A DNA stretch of 64,000 nucleotides, from NCBI RefSeq assembly GCF_023035295.1, contig NZ_CP075076.1:248001-312000 (forward strand), written 5' to 3'. The notes below the pieces were generated by a model. It did no database searches, was not told the origin of the DNA, and saw nothing but the letters and a program-made list of their open reading frames with translations. Positions 42,918 to 52,178 of this stretch are shown here, piece after piece (the first letter of the stretch is position 1; every line of letters starts with the position of its first letter). The translations under genes and the position numbers were made by a program. The DNA is from Borrelia coriaceae. Its GTDB lineage: Bacteria > Spirochaetota > Spirochaetia > Borreliales > Borreliaceae.

Positions 42918-42925
42918 TTCAATCC

Positions 42926-43690
42926 TCACATGAAGCTTTTTACAAGCCCACTAGTAATTAAAGTCCAACCATCTACCATTACAAAAAGCATTAATTTGAA
43001 TGGTAACGATATCATTACAGGTGGCAACATTATCATTCCCATAGCCATTAAAACTGCAGCTACAATAATGTCTATCACTATGAACGGCAAAAATATTAAA
43101 ATGCCCATTTTAAAAGCAACTTTAAGTTCGTGCAATACAAAAGATGCAATAAGAACATGAGTAGGCACTTCACTAAAATTTTTAGGTCTAGAATAATTAC
43201 TAATACTCATAAATAATCTAATCTCCTCATGCTTACTATTAGACATCTGCTTATACATAAAGTTTCTAAGTGGAGCAATTCCCCTATCATAAAACTCATT
43301 AAACCCTATTTTTGAATCCTTAAGAGGAACATATGCATCTTTATATATTATGTTAAAAGTTGGCCACATAGTAAAAAGAGTTAAAAATAAAGCCAATCCC
43401 ATTATTAACTGATTGGGCGGCGATTGTTGAAGTGACAATGCCCTTCTAATAAAATCTAATACTATTGCTATCCTTAAAAAAGAAGTCATTAAAACCAAAA
43501 AAGCTGGAGAGAGAGTTATTATAGTTAATATAAATAAAAGCTGCAAAGGAAAAACTATTCCCCCGCCAGTAGAATTTACAAGATCAACAAACGGAAAATT
43601 CAAACCAGTAGTGGGCTGTAAAGACTTAGTTTGAGCAAATGAAAAATTTATAACTCCAAGAAATAAAACAAGACTTAATTTCTTACTCAA
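42926..43690 (-). CDS. fliP: Flagellar export gate protein FliP
   Basis: 254-residue core channel subunit. A cleavable signal (MSKKLSLVLFLGVINFSFAQ), four membrane helices and the FliP signatures: LTSFLRIAIVLDFIRRALSLQQSPPNQLIMGLALFLTLFTMWP, PLRNFM, and the C-terminal LPFIVIDIIVAAVLMAMGMIMLPPVMISLPFKLMLFVMVDGW. All are intact and the length is normal. 9 bp after fliO and abutting fliQ. Confidence 0.97.
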   Translation of the reverse strand: MSKKLSLVLFLGVINFSFAQTKSLQPTTGLNFPFVDLVNSTGGGIVFPLQLLFILTIITLSPAFLVLMTSFLRIAIVLDFIRRALSLQQSPPNQLIMGLALFLTLFTMWPTFNIIYKDAYVPLKDSKIGFNEFYDRGIAPLRNFMYKQMSNSKHEEIRLFMSISNYSRPKNFSEVPTHVLIASFVLHELKVAFKMGILIFLPFIVIDIIVAAVLMAMGMIMLPPVMISLPFKLMLFVMVDGWTLITSGLVKSFM

Positions 43691-43699
43691 ATTTAACCT

Positions 43700-44344
43700 C
43701 TAAAACTTTTTCAATCTATCCTGCTTGTTCTTTAAAGAAGTTTCAATATCATGCTCTAGCTCTTCACGCTCAGTCTCATCAAGCAATGAATCATATTTTT
43801 TATTCTTATATAACACTTTATTAAAAATTGATTTGAATGAACTTAAATTACTACGATTCTTAGCCTTATCAAGCTCAAATTTTAAACTATCTAATTCTTC
43901 CCCCCGTTTAATCTCTCTTAGCAAAATAGAAGAATTACTTGATATCAAAAATACATAAACATCGCCTAATATATTAATAATTCTTAAAGAATTTTTATTG
44001 TCTATCTCATAAAAAGCAAGCTCTCTTATAATAGCTGATTTGTCCTCATTGCTGATTTTACTATGATTGAAAATCATTTTTTTAAATAAAAAAATACAAA
44101 TAAGAAAAAAAAGCAAGAACAAAAATATAGTAACTAAATCGGAAAGATTAACAATAGACACATTTTGTATATCCTTATTATTAAAACTAGACTTATCATC
44201 TTCAAATATGGGTAAATTAACTTCACTCTCTAAACTAGAAGGGGTAATATCTAAATTAATTTCCTTTTCTTGTGCAAATAAATTTTTGAAAAAAAATATA
44301 AAAACAATTAAAAACAAAAATTTTAATAAAGCTAAATTACTCAT
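43700..44344 (-). CDS. fliO: Flagellar export accessory protein FliO (FliZ in Borrelia)
   Basis: 214 residues. N-terminal signal ([20 protein letters not shown]), a periplasmic acidic segment with Asp/Ser/Asn, a membrane helix at about residues 68-90 ([23 protein letters not shown]), and a basic cytoplasmic tail ending in [13 protein letters not shown]. The pattern [45 protein letters not shown] is the small FliO-type domain. FliO assists assembly of FliP. Its start overlaps fliN by 8 bp. Sequence conservation is low in this family, so position in the operon contributes to the call. Confidence 0.82.
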   Translation of the reverse strand: MSNLALLKFLFLIVFIFFFKNLFAQEKEINLDITPSSLESEVNLPIFEDDKSSFNNKDIQNVSIVNLSDLVTIFLFLLFFLICIFLFKKMIFNHSKISNEDKSAIIRELAFYEIDNKNSLRIINILGDVYVFLISSNSSILLREIKRGEELDSLKFELDKAKNRSNLSSFKSIFNKVLYKNKKYDSLLDETEREELEHDIETSLKNKQDRLKKF

Positions 44345-44681
44345 TTTTAATTTTAATTATTTCGGTAATTCTAACACCAAAATTCTCATCAATTACAACA
44401 ACCTCTCCCTTAGCTACCACTTTACCATTTACTAAAATATCTACAGGCTCACCTGCAAGTTTATCAAGTGTAATAATCGTTCCCTCAGACATACCAAGTA
44501 TATCTTTTATTTTACGCTCAGTCCTACCAAGTTCAACAGTAACTTGCATAGAAACATCCATCAAAAGACCAAAATTACTAGGATCAACACCCTCAGGCAA
44601 AGTATCAATTAGATCAGGAAGCTTAACACCTTTTATCTCAGGTTTTTCTTCACCAATATCATTATTATCATCTACAGCCAT
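44337..44681 (-). CDS. fliN: Flagellar switch protein FliN
   Basis: 114 residues after start correction. The SpoA (C-ring) domain occupies residues 35-112: [70 protein letters not shown]. FliN forms the lower rim of the switch complex with FliM and binds FliH during export. The frame is open to a TTG at 44696, but the ATG at 44681 lies 7 bases after GAGG in GAGAGGTGA and gives the usual length. It overlaps fliO and is downstream of fliM. Confidence 0.96.
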   Translation of the reverse strand: MAVDDNNDIGEEKPEIKGVKLPDLIDTLPEGVDPSNFGLLMDVSMQVTVELGRTERKIKDILGMSEGTIITLDKLAGEPVDILVNGKVVAKGEVVVIDENFGVRITEIIKIKNE

Positions 44682-44728
44682 TAATTCACCTCTCAATTAA
44701 ACTTATTAACACATTTAAACTTTTTAAA

Positions 44729-45787
44729 CTATTCAACTTCTTCTGTAAGCTCCTTTAACAAGTCAAAATCCTCTACTTCACCAACTTTCTCTGTAATCTG
44801 AACTGCAATCTTATTTCCAACAAGACCCATTCTACATTTAAATTTCTCTTTAGTTCCTACCTTTAAGATCAAATCCTTATTTATTGGAGAATTTTCAAGA
44901 TTAATCACATCTCCTTCTTCTAACGACAATATCTCTCTTACCTTTAACTTAACCTCTCCAATTTCAGCTACTAAAAGCATATCTGTATTTTCAAGCTTTT
45001 CTCTAATTACATCAAGATTTTCACTAGTAGTGCCCACACCAATTAAAGAATGCCAATACCTTGTTGAAAGCTTAGATACAATAGGCTCTATTGTAATATA
45101 AGGCAAACAAAAATTCATAAGCCCCTCAACTTTACCTATTTTAACTTCAAGAGTTACTAAAATAACCATTTCTGTTGGGGGAACTATTTGGGCAAATTGA
45201 GGATTAACTTCTATATGGCCAAAACGAGGTCTCAGATCGACTACCTGAGACCAAGCTTCTCGCATATTAGCAAGTATACGGATAATAACACTTTCCATTA
45301 CAGACTGTTCTATTTCTGTTAAATCTCTACTCCTATCCTTAATAGTATCTCCATCGCCTCCAAAAAGCCTATCAACTATTGCAAACGCAATGGTTGGATC
45401 AACCTCAAATATAGCAGAACCCTTAAGAGGATCCATGTTAATTATTGCCAAAGTGGTAGGATTTGGAATAGATCTAATAAACTCTTCATAAGTCAACTGA
45501 TCAACTGAAGCTACATGCACATGAACCATCTTTCTCAAAAGTGCCGAAAGTGAAGTTGTAGTATACCTTGCAAATGCTTCATGAAAACTTGATACCGTCC
45601 TTACTTGTTCTTTTGAAAATTTATCTGGTCTTTTAAAATCATACACTTTAACCTTTTGTTTTTTGCCCATAGGACTAGATATAATATTAGAAAGTGAATC
45701 ATCTGATGATAAAGTATCAGATGAATTAATAGATTCTAAAAGACTGTCTATATCATCTTGTGATAATGCTCCCGGATTACCTGCCAT
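44729..45787 (-). CDS. fliM: Flagellar motor switch protein FliM
   Basis: 352 residues. An N-terminal peptide LSQDDIDSLLESI matches the CheY-P binding motif, the middle domain carries FARYTTTSLSALLRKMVHVHVASVDQLTYEEFIRSIPNPT, and the C-terminal SpoA domain is like FliN (LLVAEIGEVKLKVREILSLEEGDVINLENSP). FliM sits between FliG and FliN in the C ring and receives the chemotaxis signal. 19 bp after fliL. Normal length, all domains intact. Confidence 0.97.
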   Translation of the reverse strand: MAGNPGALSQDDIDSLLESINSSDTLSSDDSLSNIISSPMGKKQKVKVYDFKRPDKFSKEQVRTVSSFHEAFARYTTTSLSALLRKMVHVHVASVDQLTYEEFIRSIPNPTTLAIINMDPLKGSAIFEVDPTIAFAIVDRLFGGDGDTIKDRSRDLTEIEQSVMESVIIRILANMREAWSQVVDLRPRFGHIEVNPQFAQIVPPTEMVILVTLEVKIGKVEGLMNFCLPYITIEPIVSKLSTRYWHSLIGVGTTSENLDVIREKLENTDMLLVAEIGEVKLKVREILSLEEGDVINLENSPINKDLILKVGTKEKFKCRMGLVGNKIAVQITEKVGEVEDFDLLKELTEEVE

Positions 45788-45806
45788 TCAAAATTCCTTT
45801 TAAAAA

Positions 45807-46340
45807 TCACATATCAAAAATATCAATCTGCGTTAATGCTATTTCTTTGATTTCACCATTTCTAAGAATACTATTAATTCTAGCCTTAAGTTCTGCCTTA
45901 ATCTGACTTTCATTCTTGATCTCTTGCCCTGTTCTTTGACTAAAATATTCTCTAATAATATCTTTTAACCGTACTTTCTGTCTTCCAAGCTCATTTAAAA
46001 TATTTACATTATTCTCAGCATAACCCAAGGCAAGTTTTATAACGAAAGTCTTTGGGGGGGTATCTTGAGTAGTTCCTCTAATTTCATCTATGCTCTCATA
46101 CCATATAAGCATAGGAGGTTTCCCCAAATATTCATTAGAAAAAATTGGAAAATTATTAGGTGCCCCACTTTGACTTACTACCATCTTAGAAACGAAATAA
46201 GAAACTATTATCATGATAACAACAGTAAATAGTCCTATAGCTAATATTTGCAAAATTTTTATTATAACATCAGGTAGTAGCCCAATTCTTTTATTATTAG
46301 AACCACCTACATCCATACTACCATCATCTCTGTCAGGCAT
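45807..46340 (-). CDS. fliL: Flagellar basal body-associated protein FliL
   Basis: 177 residues: short polar N-terminus, one membrane helix (about 24-48, VIIKILQILAIGLFTVVIMIIVSYF), and a periplasmic stomatin-like domain with KLALGYAENNVNILNELGRQKVRLKDIIREYFSQRTGQEI and a C-terminal NGEIKEIALTQIDIFDM. FliL stabilises and recruits stator units; in Borrelia its loss weakens motility, from published work. AGAGGAGG precedes the ATG. 41 bp after motB. Confidence 0.94.
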   Translation of the reverse strand: MPDRDDGSMDVGGSNNKRIGLLPDVIIKILQILAIGLFTVVIMIIVSYFVSKMVVSQSGAPNNFPIFSNEYLGKPPMLIWYESIDEIRGTTQDTPPKTFVIKLALGYAENNVNILNELGRQKVRLKDIIREYFSQRTGQEIKNESQIKAELKARINSILRNGEIKEIALTQIDIFDM

Positions 46341-46381
46341 ATTACCTCCTCTAAATTTCTTCTTTCACTGATAAAACATCA

Positions 46382-47170
46382 TTATTGATTAATACCTTTA
46401 GTAGAACTCAAAGAAGCATCACTAGTAATTAAAATATCTATTCTTCTATTATAAGCCCTACCTTCAGGGGTATCATCTGTTGCAATCGGTCTACTACCCG
46501 CAAATCCGGATACCTCAAATTTACTCTCAATACTTTGTATCTTAGACTGATCAGTATAATTTAAAATCTGCTCTAACATATTTACTGCTCTTGCTGAAGA
46601 AAGCTCCCAATTGCTTTTCCAAGCCCCATTTATATTAACATCAATATTGTCTGTATGTCCTTCAATTTTAAAATTATACCCTTGACTATCTAAAAACCCA
46701 ATAAAAGAAGCTATCTTTTGTATAGTTTCCCTATTCTCATTAAGCTTAACTTCAGCACTAGCTGAATCAAAAAAAGCATCGGCTAAAAGAGATACAACAA
46801 TACCCCGTTCATGCTGCCTAACAATAACCCTATTAGACTGAATCTTTTCAATAAATTCAATAATAGACTTATTCTTAGAAGCCTGAGTAGCCTGCTTATT
46901 CTTCTCAGTAGAGGGTAGAGACATAAAACTATTGCTCAAATAAGAAAGCTTATTAATATCTAGAGTCTTCCCACCTTTAAAAAATCCAGAACCTGTAAAT
47001 GAAGCTGACATTATTTTTAATACATTCTCCTTGACAATAACATCATTCAATGAAAACATAGTAACAAAAAAAACAAGCAACAAGGTCACCATATCTCCAT
47101 AAGTCAACATATAATCAGGAGCACCTTCTGCACATTTTGAACGCTTTTTCCTAAGTTTCAATGCCATCAT
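46382..47170 (-). CDS. motB: Flagellar stator protein MotB
   Basis: 262 residues. A short basic N-terminus, one membrane helix with the proton-binding Asp26 in YGDMVTLLLVFFVTMFS, a linker, and a C-terminal OmpA-like peptidoglycan-binding domain (about 135-255) with FKIEGHTDNIDVN, LSSARAVNMLEQIL and RAYNRRIDI. It anchors stator units to the wall. Two ATGs stand in tandem (47170, 47167); the first overlaps the motA stop by 4 bp (ATGA) behind GGGGGAGA. Confidence 0.96.
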   Translation of the reverse strand: MMALKLRKKRSKCAEGAPDYMLTYGDMVTLLLVFFVTMFSLNDVIVKENVLKIMSASFTGSGFFKGGKTLDINKLSYLSNSFMSLPSTEKNKQATQASKNKSIIEFIEKIQSNRVIVRQHERGIVVSLLADAFFDSASAEVKLNENRETIQKIASFIGFLDSQGYNFKIEGHTDNIDVNINGAWKSNWELSSARAVNMLEQILNYTDQSKIQSIESKFEVSGFAGSRPIATDDTPEGRAYNRRIDILITSDASLSSTKGINQ

Positions 47171-47952
47171 TCTCCCCCAAACATACCGCTTCCAAGGTTA
47201 CTCCTATCCTTAGGAGTTAAAAATGTTACCAATTTTTGTTCTAAAATCCTAGGATTGTCCCCTGCCTGAATTGATAAAATACCCTCAACTATCATTGTCC
47301 TAACTGACGCTTCCTCAAGATCTATAGCCTCTAATTTAATTTGAATAGGAATCAACATTAAATTTGCCATTATTGTACCATAAAGAGTTGTAATAAGAGC
47401 AACAGCCATAGAAGAACCAAGAGCTGATCTGTCCTCTAAATTTCCAAGAAGAGCTATAAGCCCAATAAGCGTACCGATCATTCCAAAAGCAGGAGCAAGC
47501 TTTGACCAAGTTCCAAAAAGACCAGCACCAATTTTATGTCTCTCTTGCATTTGATCAAGTTCAAGATAAAGCATTGTTCTAATTATTTCAGGATCAGTAC
47601 CATCAACAACAAGTCGCATTCCAGATTTAAAAAAGGGATCATTAATTTGATCAAGTTCATCATCAAGAGATAAGAGCCCTTCCTTTCTAGCTTTTTCTGA
47701 AAGTTCCACTAAATTTTTTATAATGGGAACCTTACCAAAAGAATTTTTTTTAAAGAAAAATCCTAAGTATGTAGGAATTTTTTTAACAGTGGAAATCTCT
47801 GATGAAGCCACAAGTGCAGAAAAAGAACCAATAACCGTAATAAACACAGAACTCAAATCCCAAAAAACGCCTAATCCTGTAGGAGTAAATGCCATAGAAA
47901 TTAAAATAGCACCAAATCCAACTCCCCATCCAATTATACTAGCCAAATTCAT
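47167..47952 (-). CDS. motA: Flagellar stator protein MotA
   Basis: 261 residues with four membrane helices. AGLFGTWSKLAPAFGMIGTLIGLIALLGNL spans helix 3 and contains the conserved prolines; FKSGMRLVVDGTDPEIIRTMLYLELDQMQERHKIG is the cytoplasmic loop whose charged residues face FliG. Forms the proton channel with MotB. The ATG overlaps the flbD stop (4 bp) and is 7 bases after GGGAG. Normal length for the family. Confidence 0.97.
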   Translation of the reverse strand: MNLASIIGWGVGFGAILISMAFTPTGLGVFWDLSSVFITVIGSFSALVASSEISTVKKIPTYLGFFFKKNSFGKVPIIKNLVELSEKARKEGLLSLDDELDQINDPFFKSGMRLVVDGTDPEIIRTMLYLELDQMQERHKIGAGLFGTWSKLAPAFGMIGTLIGLIALLGNLEDRSALGSSMAVALITTLYGTIMANLMLIPIQIKLEAIDLEEASVRTMIVEGILSIQAGDNPRILEQKLVTFLTPKDRSNLGSGMFGGE

Positions 47953-48170
47953 AACCCAACTCCCTTATTCTCTTGTGTAACTCTGTCTAACAAAATAACC
48001 TCTCTCCTATACATCTTGATTTTATCCACAACCTCTACTATATCTTCTTTAACAACCAATTTTTTACCATTCATCAGAAGAATTGTAGTATCAGGATTAG
48101 CTTCAATACTCTCAATATGACAAGGATTTAAATAATACCCATCGCCATTAAGTTTAGTTACATAAATCAT
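47949..48170 (-). CDS. flbD: FlbD family flagellar protein
   Basis: 73-residue cytoplasmic protein of the small FlbD (SwrD) family: MIYVTKLNGDGYYLNPCHIESIEANPDTTILLMNGKKLVVKEDIVEVVDKI, a pattern shared across spirochaetes and Firmicutes. In Bacillus the SwrD homologue raises motor power via the stators, which agrees with its place here between flgE and motAB. Four-base overlap with motA at its 3' end. Confidence 0.93.
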   Translation of the reverse strand: MIYVTKLNGDGYYLNPCHIESIEANPDTTILLMNGKKLVVKEDIVEVVDKIKMYRREVILLDRVTQENKGVGL

Positions 48171-48185
48171 AAACTAAATCAAAAA

Positions 48186-49514
48186 TTAATTCTTAAGCCT
48201 CACAAGCTCTTGCAATAACTGATCTGAAGTGGTTATAGTCTTAGCATTAGCCTGAAAACCTCTTTGAGTTACTATCATATCTGTAAATTGTTCAGCAAGA
48301 TCAACATTAGCCATTTCTAAAACTCCTGCTCTAATAGTACCAAGACCTGCTAAACCAGTTTCACCTATCCGAGCCTGACCTGAATTACTTGTCTCACTAA
48401 AATTAGTATCACCTACTTTTGCAAGTCCTCCAGGATTAACAAATGAAGCAAGCGCAATTTTACCAATATCTCGCCTAATACCATTTGAATAAACCCCTGT
48501 TATTATACCATTTTGATCGATCTCATAACTTTCCATATATCCCATACCATAACCATCCTGCACAATAGCCTTTGTAGTACTTGCATCAGCAAATTGGGTA
48601 ATCGAATCAGTATAACTACCAACATTTCCAAGTCTAAGATTAATAGTTTGCTGTTCACCAACTTCCCCAACATTAGCATTTACAACTCCAAAAGTTATAG
48701 GAAACTCAAGTAAATCACCAGGTTGACCCGCCTGACCATTTAAAGAAAGCAACGCACCTTCATTATTAAAGCCTATTGTAAAATTGGAATTTTCTTCACC
48801 ATTAACTAAAACTGTAGCATTCCATGTATTAGGAGTATCTGTATCTTTTACAACTCTAAGCTCAAGAATACTAGTATTTCCAAAGTTATCATAAATAGTT
48901 TTATTGACAACCCAAGTGCCACGAGCAACATCCACTTCACTTGCACCTTCTTCAATTAGAGGTAATCTTTTATCAAGATTGCAGGCAAAAGTAACATGCT
49001 CAGTAGCCTTAGCACCCTCTTTATCTCCAATAGGAATAATTAAATCTTCAACATCAGAAGATATATTAATAACCTGTTCTCCCCCAATAGATTTTGCCAT
49101 CCAACCTTGAATTCTCATACCATTTGCAGGATTCACAAGACGTCGATCAGAATCAACATCAAATGCACCGGCTCTTGTATAAAAAGAATTATTGCCATCT
49201 CTTAAGATAAAAAAACCATTACCACTAATCCCAAGATCAGAAACTTTTTGAGTGCTTTGAAACGACCCTTGAGTATGAATAGTATCAATAGTAGCAACAC
49301 TCATTCCAAGACCAATCTGCTTTGGATTAACACCTCCACGCCCATCAGTAGGACGAGACGCTCCTGAAATACTCTGAGATATCATGTCCTGAAAATTAAC
49401 TCTTCCTTTCTTAAACCCAATAGTATTAACATTTGCAATGTTATTACCAACAACATCCATCCTTGTTTGATGATTCTGAAGACCAGAAACACCAGAATAT
49501 AAAGATCTCATCAT
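48186..49514 (-). CDS. flgE: Flagellar hook protein FlgE
   Basis: 442 residues. N-terminal MRSLYSGVSGLQNHQTRMDVVGNNIANVNTIGFK and C-terminal LAEQFTDMIVTQRGFQANAKTITTSDQLLQELV form the coiled-coil axial core; domains D1-D2 lie between. Spirochaete hooks are covalently cross-linked by lysinoalanine between a Lys and a Cys of neighbouring subunits (established in Treponema and Borrelia; K165 and C178 in Treponema denticola). Here Lys165 and Cys178 (counting the first of two Met) occupy just those numbers, in GDKEGA and VTFACNLD. The 49514 and 49511 ATGs are both possible. 4 bp after flgD. Confidence 0.96.
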   Translation of the reverse strand: MMRSLYSGVSGLQNHQTRMDVVGNNIANVNTIGFKKGRVNFQDMISQSISGASRPTDGRGGVNPKQIGLGMSVATIDTIHTQGSFQSTQKVSDLGISGNGFFILRDGNNSFYTRAGAFDVDSDRRLVNPANGMRIQGWMAKSIGGEQVINISSDVEDLIIPIGDKEGAKATEHVTFACNLDKRLPLIEEGASEVDVARGTWVVNKTIYDNFGNTSILELRVVKDTDTPNTWNATVLVNGEENSNFTIGFNNEGALLSLNGQAGQPGDLLEFPITFGVVNANVGEVGEQQTINLRLGNVGSYTDSITQFADASTTKAIVQDGYGMGYMESYEIDQNGIITGVYSNGIRRDIGKIALASFVNPGGLAKVGDTNFSETSNSGQARIGETGLAGLGTIRAGVLEMANVDLAEQFTDMIVTQRGFQANAKTITTSDQLLQELVRLKN

Positions 49515-49518
49515 ATAA

Positions 49519-49953
49519 TTACTCCTCCAATCCTACTGATAAAATATTATCATAAACATAATACTTGCCATCAATCATAATTTGTGGAATTATTCCAGTT
49601 TTAACATTTGTAACTCTACCTTTAACAATCTCGCCATCACCATGCTCAAATTCAACTATTTTTCCCAATAAATCCAATTCTTTACTTATGCCAAGAACGG
49701 ATGCAAGACTCTCAAAAGATTTACTCATATTTGTCATTTGCTCAAGTGATGAAAATTGCGCCATTTGAGCAATAAATTCTTTATCTTTCATTGGATCTGT
49801 AGGATCTTGATATTTAAGTTGAGTAATAAGTAATTTTAAAAAATCATCCCTACCAAGATTGCTCCCTTTAATACTTCTTTGTACCCTAGAATTAGATACT
49901 TCCTTAGATTTACCTACACTAACTAAATTGTCAATACTATCAACTCTACTCAT
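49519..49953 (-). CDS. flgD: Flagellar hook cap / hook assembly protein FlgD
   Basis: 144 residues, short for FlgD but normal for Borrelia. The conserved core is LGRDDFLKLLITQLKYQDPTDPMKDKEFIAQMAQFSSLEQMTNM; a short C-terminal region with MIDGKYYVYDNILSVGLEE follows, and the Tudor/FnIII cap domains of larger FlgDs are missing. FlgD caps the growing hook and is removed later. Between fliK and flgE, in the usual order. Confidence 0.95.
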   Translation of the reverse strand: MSRVDSIDNLVSVGKSKEVSNSRVQRSIKGSNLGRDDFLKLLITQLKYQDPTDPMKDKEFIAQMAQFSSLEQMTNMSKSFESLASVLGISKELDLLGKIVEFEHGDGEIVKGRVTNVKTGIIPQIMIDGKYYVYDNILSVGLEE

Positions 49954-49965
49954 CTATCCTCCACT

Positions 49966-51135
49966 CTAAACAATAAAATTAATACTTTTTTCCAAATCAC
50001 CAGAAATCTCAACTTCATCTTCTATCTTAAAGACATTATTTTGATTAAAATCAGATTCTCGCTTATTAACATCATCACCAAAACTACCAGAAAAAAATCC
50101 AGTACCACTACCTGCAAGAGAAAGATTTAAACTCGTATTAAAACCATTAGCATCTAACATTTTACTAATTGAATACATATTTTGCTCAAAAAGAGTTTTA
50201 ACATTATGATTATCAACTATTATCTTACCTAATAAATTATTATTAGAATCAAGATTTAAATTAATCCTTATACTACCAAGTCTTTTAGGCTTTAAAATTA
50301 GTCTAATTTCTCCTGTATCATTCGATTTTAACACAATTTTGGCTTTATTCACAATATTATGATTAATTTTTAAATTCCATTCGGGAATCAAATTATCAGA
50401 AATTTGACTGACAAAAGATTCCTTAACATGTTTTATATTAGAAGCAGAAAGTTCTTCTATAAATCCCGCAAGCCTATCAAAGGTCTCCTTAAGATCATAT
50501 CTGCCAACATAATTTTCACCATCAATTAATCTAAATCTAGAACCTAAATTCAGGAACTCCTTTACACTACTATCTCTTTTAAAATTATTAACATCAATAT
50601 TAATAACATTTTTTTCTCTATCTCTATTTACAACATTTAAATCTCTATGACTAGAATCAATACCAATGTCTACAATATCAACATTAACAAGAGAATTTAA
50701 ATTGCTAAATAAAATTTGAAGATCAAATAAAAATTTTTCAACATTTTTTAATATTTCTTTTTTGTCAATCGGTTTAGAGTTAAAAGACAAATTTTCACTT
50801 AAAACCTTCAAACTCTCAAACCCAAATAAATTATCCATTTTTTTTAGCAAAGATTTTAAATCAGATACGAAGCCATTATCACTCAATTTATCAAAAACAA
50901 AGGTCTGATTTAAATAAATATTCTTAAAATTTTTATTTATAAGATCATTACTTTTTAAAAACTTTATAAATTCCAATATTGAATTTTTAAAATCAGACAG
51001 ATTTTGAATCTCTGAAGAAATAAGACTTGAAAACACACCCTTTTTAGCTTTACTAAAAACACCACCTGTATTTACCAAATTGAAATCCTTATTTAAATTT
51101 GGTAAATTAGCAATAATTTTACTTAAATTACTCAT
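49966..51135 (-). CDS. fliK: Hook-length control protein FliK (FlbC)
   Basis: 389 residues, mostly low-complexity Asn/Lys/Asp/Ser-rich in the first 260, as expected for the secreted molecular-ruler part. The C-terminal Flg_hook domain is clear: GEIRLILKPKRLGSIRINLNLDSNNNLLGKIIVDNHNVKTLFEQNMYSISKMLDANGF, the LxPxxLGxIxVxL signature that contacts FlhB. It is between flbB and flgD. Only the C-terminal third is conserved. Confidence 0.88.
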   Translation of the reverse strand: MSNLSKIIANLPNLNKDFNLVNTGGVFSKAKKGVFSSLISSEIQNLSDFKNSILEFIKFLKSNDLINKNFKNIYLNQTFVFDKLSDNGFVSDLKSLLKKMDNLFGFESLKVLSENLSFNSKPIDKKEILKNVEKFLFDLQILFSNLNSLVNVDIVDIGIDSSHRDLNVVNRDREKNVINIDVNNFKRDSSVKEFLNLGSRFRLIDGENYVGRYDLKETFDRLAGFIEELSASNIKHVKESFVSQISDNLIPEWNLKINHNIVNKAKIVLKSNDTGEIRLILKPKRLGSIRINLNLDSNNNLLGKIIVDNHNVKTLFEQNMYSISKMLDANGFNTSLNLSLAGSGTGFFSGSFGDDVNKRESDFNQNNVFKIEDEVEISGDLEKSINFIV

Positions 51136-51138
51136 AAA

Positions 51139-51753
51139 TCACTCCAGTGAACTAACAGACATTTTTCTAATCAATACAGCAGCTTTCTTAGAATCCATAA
51201 GAGATAACCAATAAGGAACAATAGATGCCCGACCCTCTTTTTTAGCAATATCTTCCACCTTACGCATATAAGATATTGCAATCTCATCATTAAGCTCTTC
51301 AAGCCTCTTAACAGCATCCTCTGGTGGCATATTAATTAAATATAAGGCAGCTTGTGCAAAATTTGCGTCTTCATCTCTATATTTATTGACAATATCATCA
51401 ATTATTTTTTGTTTAAAATCTAAATCTTTTTGCTTCTGATTAAGTTCGGCTTCCAATTTATTTAAACTATCTTCTCTTTTTTTTAACTCTTCTCTCAATT
51501 TTTCAACTTGCTGACTTTTAATATAAATAGCCTCTTTTTCCTTCATCATTCTAATCTCATCAAGACTAACATTTGTATACTCAAACGACTGGACATCTTC
51601 CTTAAAAAGTAAACTCCTAATATATACAGGCAAATAACCTCTAGTTTGATATATACCAAATAAATCAACCAAAAAAAATGCAAACACTAAGAAAAAAATA
51701 ACGAAAAATAACCATACAAAAAATCTAAGTAAGAATGACAAGCAACTATTCAT
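51139..51753 (-). CDS. flbB: FlbB, periplasmic flagellar collar protein (MotE/MgtE_N-like)
   Basis: 204 residues: an N-terminal membrane helix (about 6-28), a coiled coil of about 60 residues (EKEAIYIKSQQVEKLREELKKREDSLNKLEAELNQKQKDLDF), and a C-terminal helical module, INMPPEDAVKRLEELNDEIAISYMRKVEDIAKKEGRASIVPYWLSLMDSKKAAVLIRKM, which matches the MgtE_N/MotE fold. In Borrelia, FlbB is established as the base protein of the spirochaete-specific periplasmic collar that recruits stators and stabilises flagellar orientation. Overlaps fliJ by 4 bp, 3 bp before fliK. Confidence 0.92.
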   Translation of the reverse strand: MNSCLSFLLRFFVWLFFVIFFLVFAFFLVDLFGIYQTRGYLPVYIRSLLFKEDVQSFEYTNVSLDEIRMMKEKEAIYIKSQQVEKLREELKKREDSLNKLEAELNQKQKDLDFKQKIIDDIVNKYRDEDANFAQAALYLINMPPEDAVKRLEELNDEIAISYMRKVEDIAKKEGRASIVPYWLSLMDSKKAAVLIRKMSVSSLE

Positions 51754-52178
51754 TGACTATTCCTTAATTTTTTACAAACTTTATAATTAATATATTCATC
51801 TAAACACAAGTTTTCGCTTTTTACTTTTTCTTTAATTATAGTATTATTTAAAGTTTTTATTAATATTTCAACCTTTTTTTCTTCTCTATATTTCTTGAAA
51901 TAAACATCATAATATTTATCATACTCACACTTAAGCTTCTCAAGCTTTTTCAACTCTTCACTCTTTCTACAAATCAAATAATCTAAGTAATTTTTTTGCA
52001 AAAAGACATCAATATTGTTTAATTTAAATGAATTTTTAGAAATTCCTTCTAAAAATTCTTCTATTTTTGAAATTTCATTATTGACATTTATTAAATCGTT
52101 TTCACTAGACTTTCTATCATAAGTTCTAATATTAAATATTTTTTCAAATTTTTTTTTCTTAAAAATTAAATCATTCAA
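51750..52178 (-). CDS. fliJ: FliJ-like flagellar protein (FlbA)
   Basis: 142 residues, all helical: two long coiled-coil helices rich in Lys/Glu/Asn/Leu (RKSSENDLINVNNEISKIEEFLEG and FLQKNYLDYLICRKSEELKKLEKLKCEY). Sequence alone is weakly informative; its place directly after fliI with 4-bp overlaps on both sides is that of FliJ, the central stalk of the FliI ATPase and an escort for FlgN/FliT chaperones. Called FlbA in Borrelia. Confidence 0.85.
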   Translation of the reverse strand: MNDLIFKKKKFEKIFNIRTYDRKSSENDLINVNNEISKIEEFLEGISKNSFKLNNIDVFLQKNYLDYLICRKSEELKKLEKLKCEYDKYYDVYFKKYREEKKVEILIKTLNNTIIKEKVKSENLCLDEYINYKVCKKLRNSQ

